From G963663495 sp963663495 (GTDB taxonomy: Bacteria > Bacteroidota > Rhodothermia > Rhodothermales > Bin80), in contig OY760427.1 of assembly GCA_963663495.1 (NCBI GenBank), forward strand, positions 1,984,001-2,048,000: DNA of 64,000 bases, written 5' to 3'; not shown here. More notes on this DNA, generated by a model. That model saw nothing but the letters and a program-made list of their open reading frames with translations, did not search any database and was not told where the DNA came from. Position 1 is the stretch's first letter.

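Larger units (their letters stand above)
57490..64000 (+). other. PKS module 10 (partial): KS-AT-DH-cMT-psiKR-ER-KR(cut)
   Basis: The KS (57490-about 58745) has Cys 57979 and the most divergent variable loop of the series. The AT (about 59068-60045) has Ser 59341 and HAFH from 59629. The DH (60115-about 60940) has His 60208 in DHRVLGEVVAPG and Asp 60685 in DACFR. The cMT (about 60955-62100) has Glu 61582 and GAGTG. The psiKR is about 62110-62660 and the ER about 62692-63680. The catalytic KR starts at 63682 and is cut at QDWERF, before its Ser and Tyr, so its activity cannot be judged. The segment before the KR stereo motif reads GVIYSVG, where all others have GVIHSVG. Predicted output is a saturated alpha-methyl unit. 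Confidence 0.94.

Noticed and set aside
1..64000. The regular 6.3-7.3 kb periodicity as a satellite, CRISPR or mobile-element array
   Set aside because: The period equals one PKS module and the repeats are coding domains with conserved catalytic motifs. There are no short spacers, terminal inverted repeats or transposase genes.
1..64000. Several separate PKS genes rather than one
   Set aside because: No stop codon exists in the coding frame, and every ACP-KS junction is continuous with no room for a stop, ribosome binding site and docking domains.
1..64000. A fungal highly reducing iterative PKS
   Set aside because: The domain order resembles fungal enzymes, but those are single iterative modules in intron-containing genes. 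Here ten modules follow in one uninterrupted frame.
1..64000. Identification as the mycolactone PKS because modules are nearly identical
   Set aside because: Mycolactone modules lack a C-methyltransferase in every module and include methylmalonyl ATs; this layout is different.

Overview
The whole window is coding and holds one thing: the interior of a single giant modular type I polyketide synthase (PKS) on the + strand. The frame starting at base 1 stays open, with no stop codon, from base 1 to base 64000 (21,333 codons). Neither the start nor the end of the gene is inside the window. No other gene, RNA gene, promoter, terminator, CRISPR array, insertion sequence or intergenic gap is supported. 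Every other long open frame on either strand is a high-GC shadow of this one.

Ten modules can be delimited, the first and last partial. M1 (1-5907, lacking its KS), M2 (5908-13194), M3 (13195-19530), M4 (19531-25845), M5 (25846-32196), M6 (32197-38520), M7 (38521-44835), M8 (44836-51162), M9 (51163-57489), M10 (57490-64000, cut inside its KR). The domain order is KS-AT-DH-cMT-psiKR-(ER)-KR-ACP. M1, M2 and M10 have an enoylreductase (ER); M3 to M9 do not. All ten AT domains carry the HAFH motif read as malonyl-CoA specific, and all ten modules carry a SAM-dependent C-methyltransferase (cMT). Methyl branches therefore probably come from SAM at every extension, not from methylmalonyl-CoA. Modules are joined by short ACP-KS linkers; no docking domain, thioesterase or loading domain is visible.

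Predicted chemistry, if modules act once each in order: M1 and M2 give two fully reduced alpha-methyl units. M3 has its DH catalytic His replaced by Cys and should leave a beta-hydroxyl (or a ketone if its His-variant KR is inactive). M4 to M9 should give up to six consecutive alpha-methyl E-alkenes. M10 gives another reduced unit. This is a long, per-module C-methylated polyene/alkyl chain. I do not recognise a known compound or cluster.

The modules are extremely similar and mosaic. M1/M2, M7/M8, M8/M9 and M9/M10 share long near-identical tracts with sharp ends, as expected from recent tandem duplication and gene conversion. Against this homogeneous background, two short KS segments differ in every module.

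Organism: a GC-rich bacterium. Malonyl-AT plus in-line cMT is more typical of myxobacterial, cyanobacterial and other Gram-negative PKSs than of actinomycete ones, but the taxon cannot be fixed from this window.
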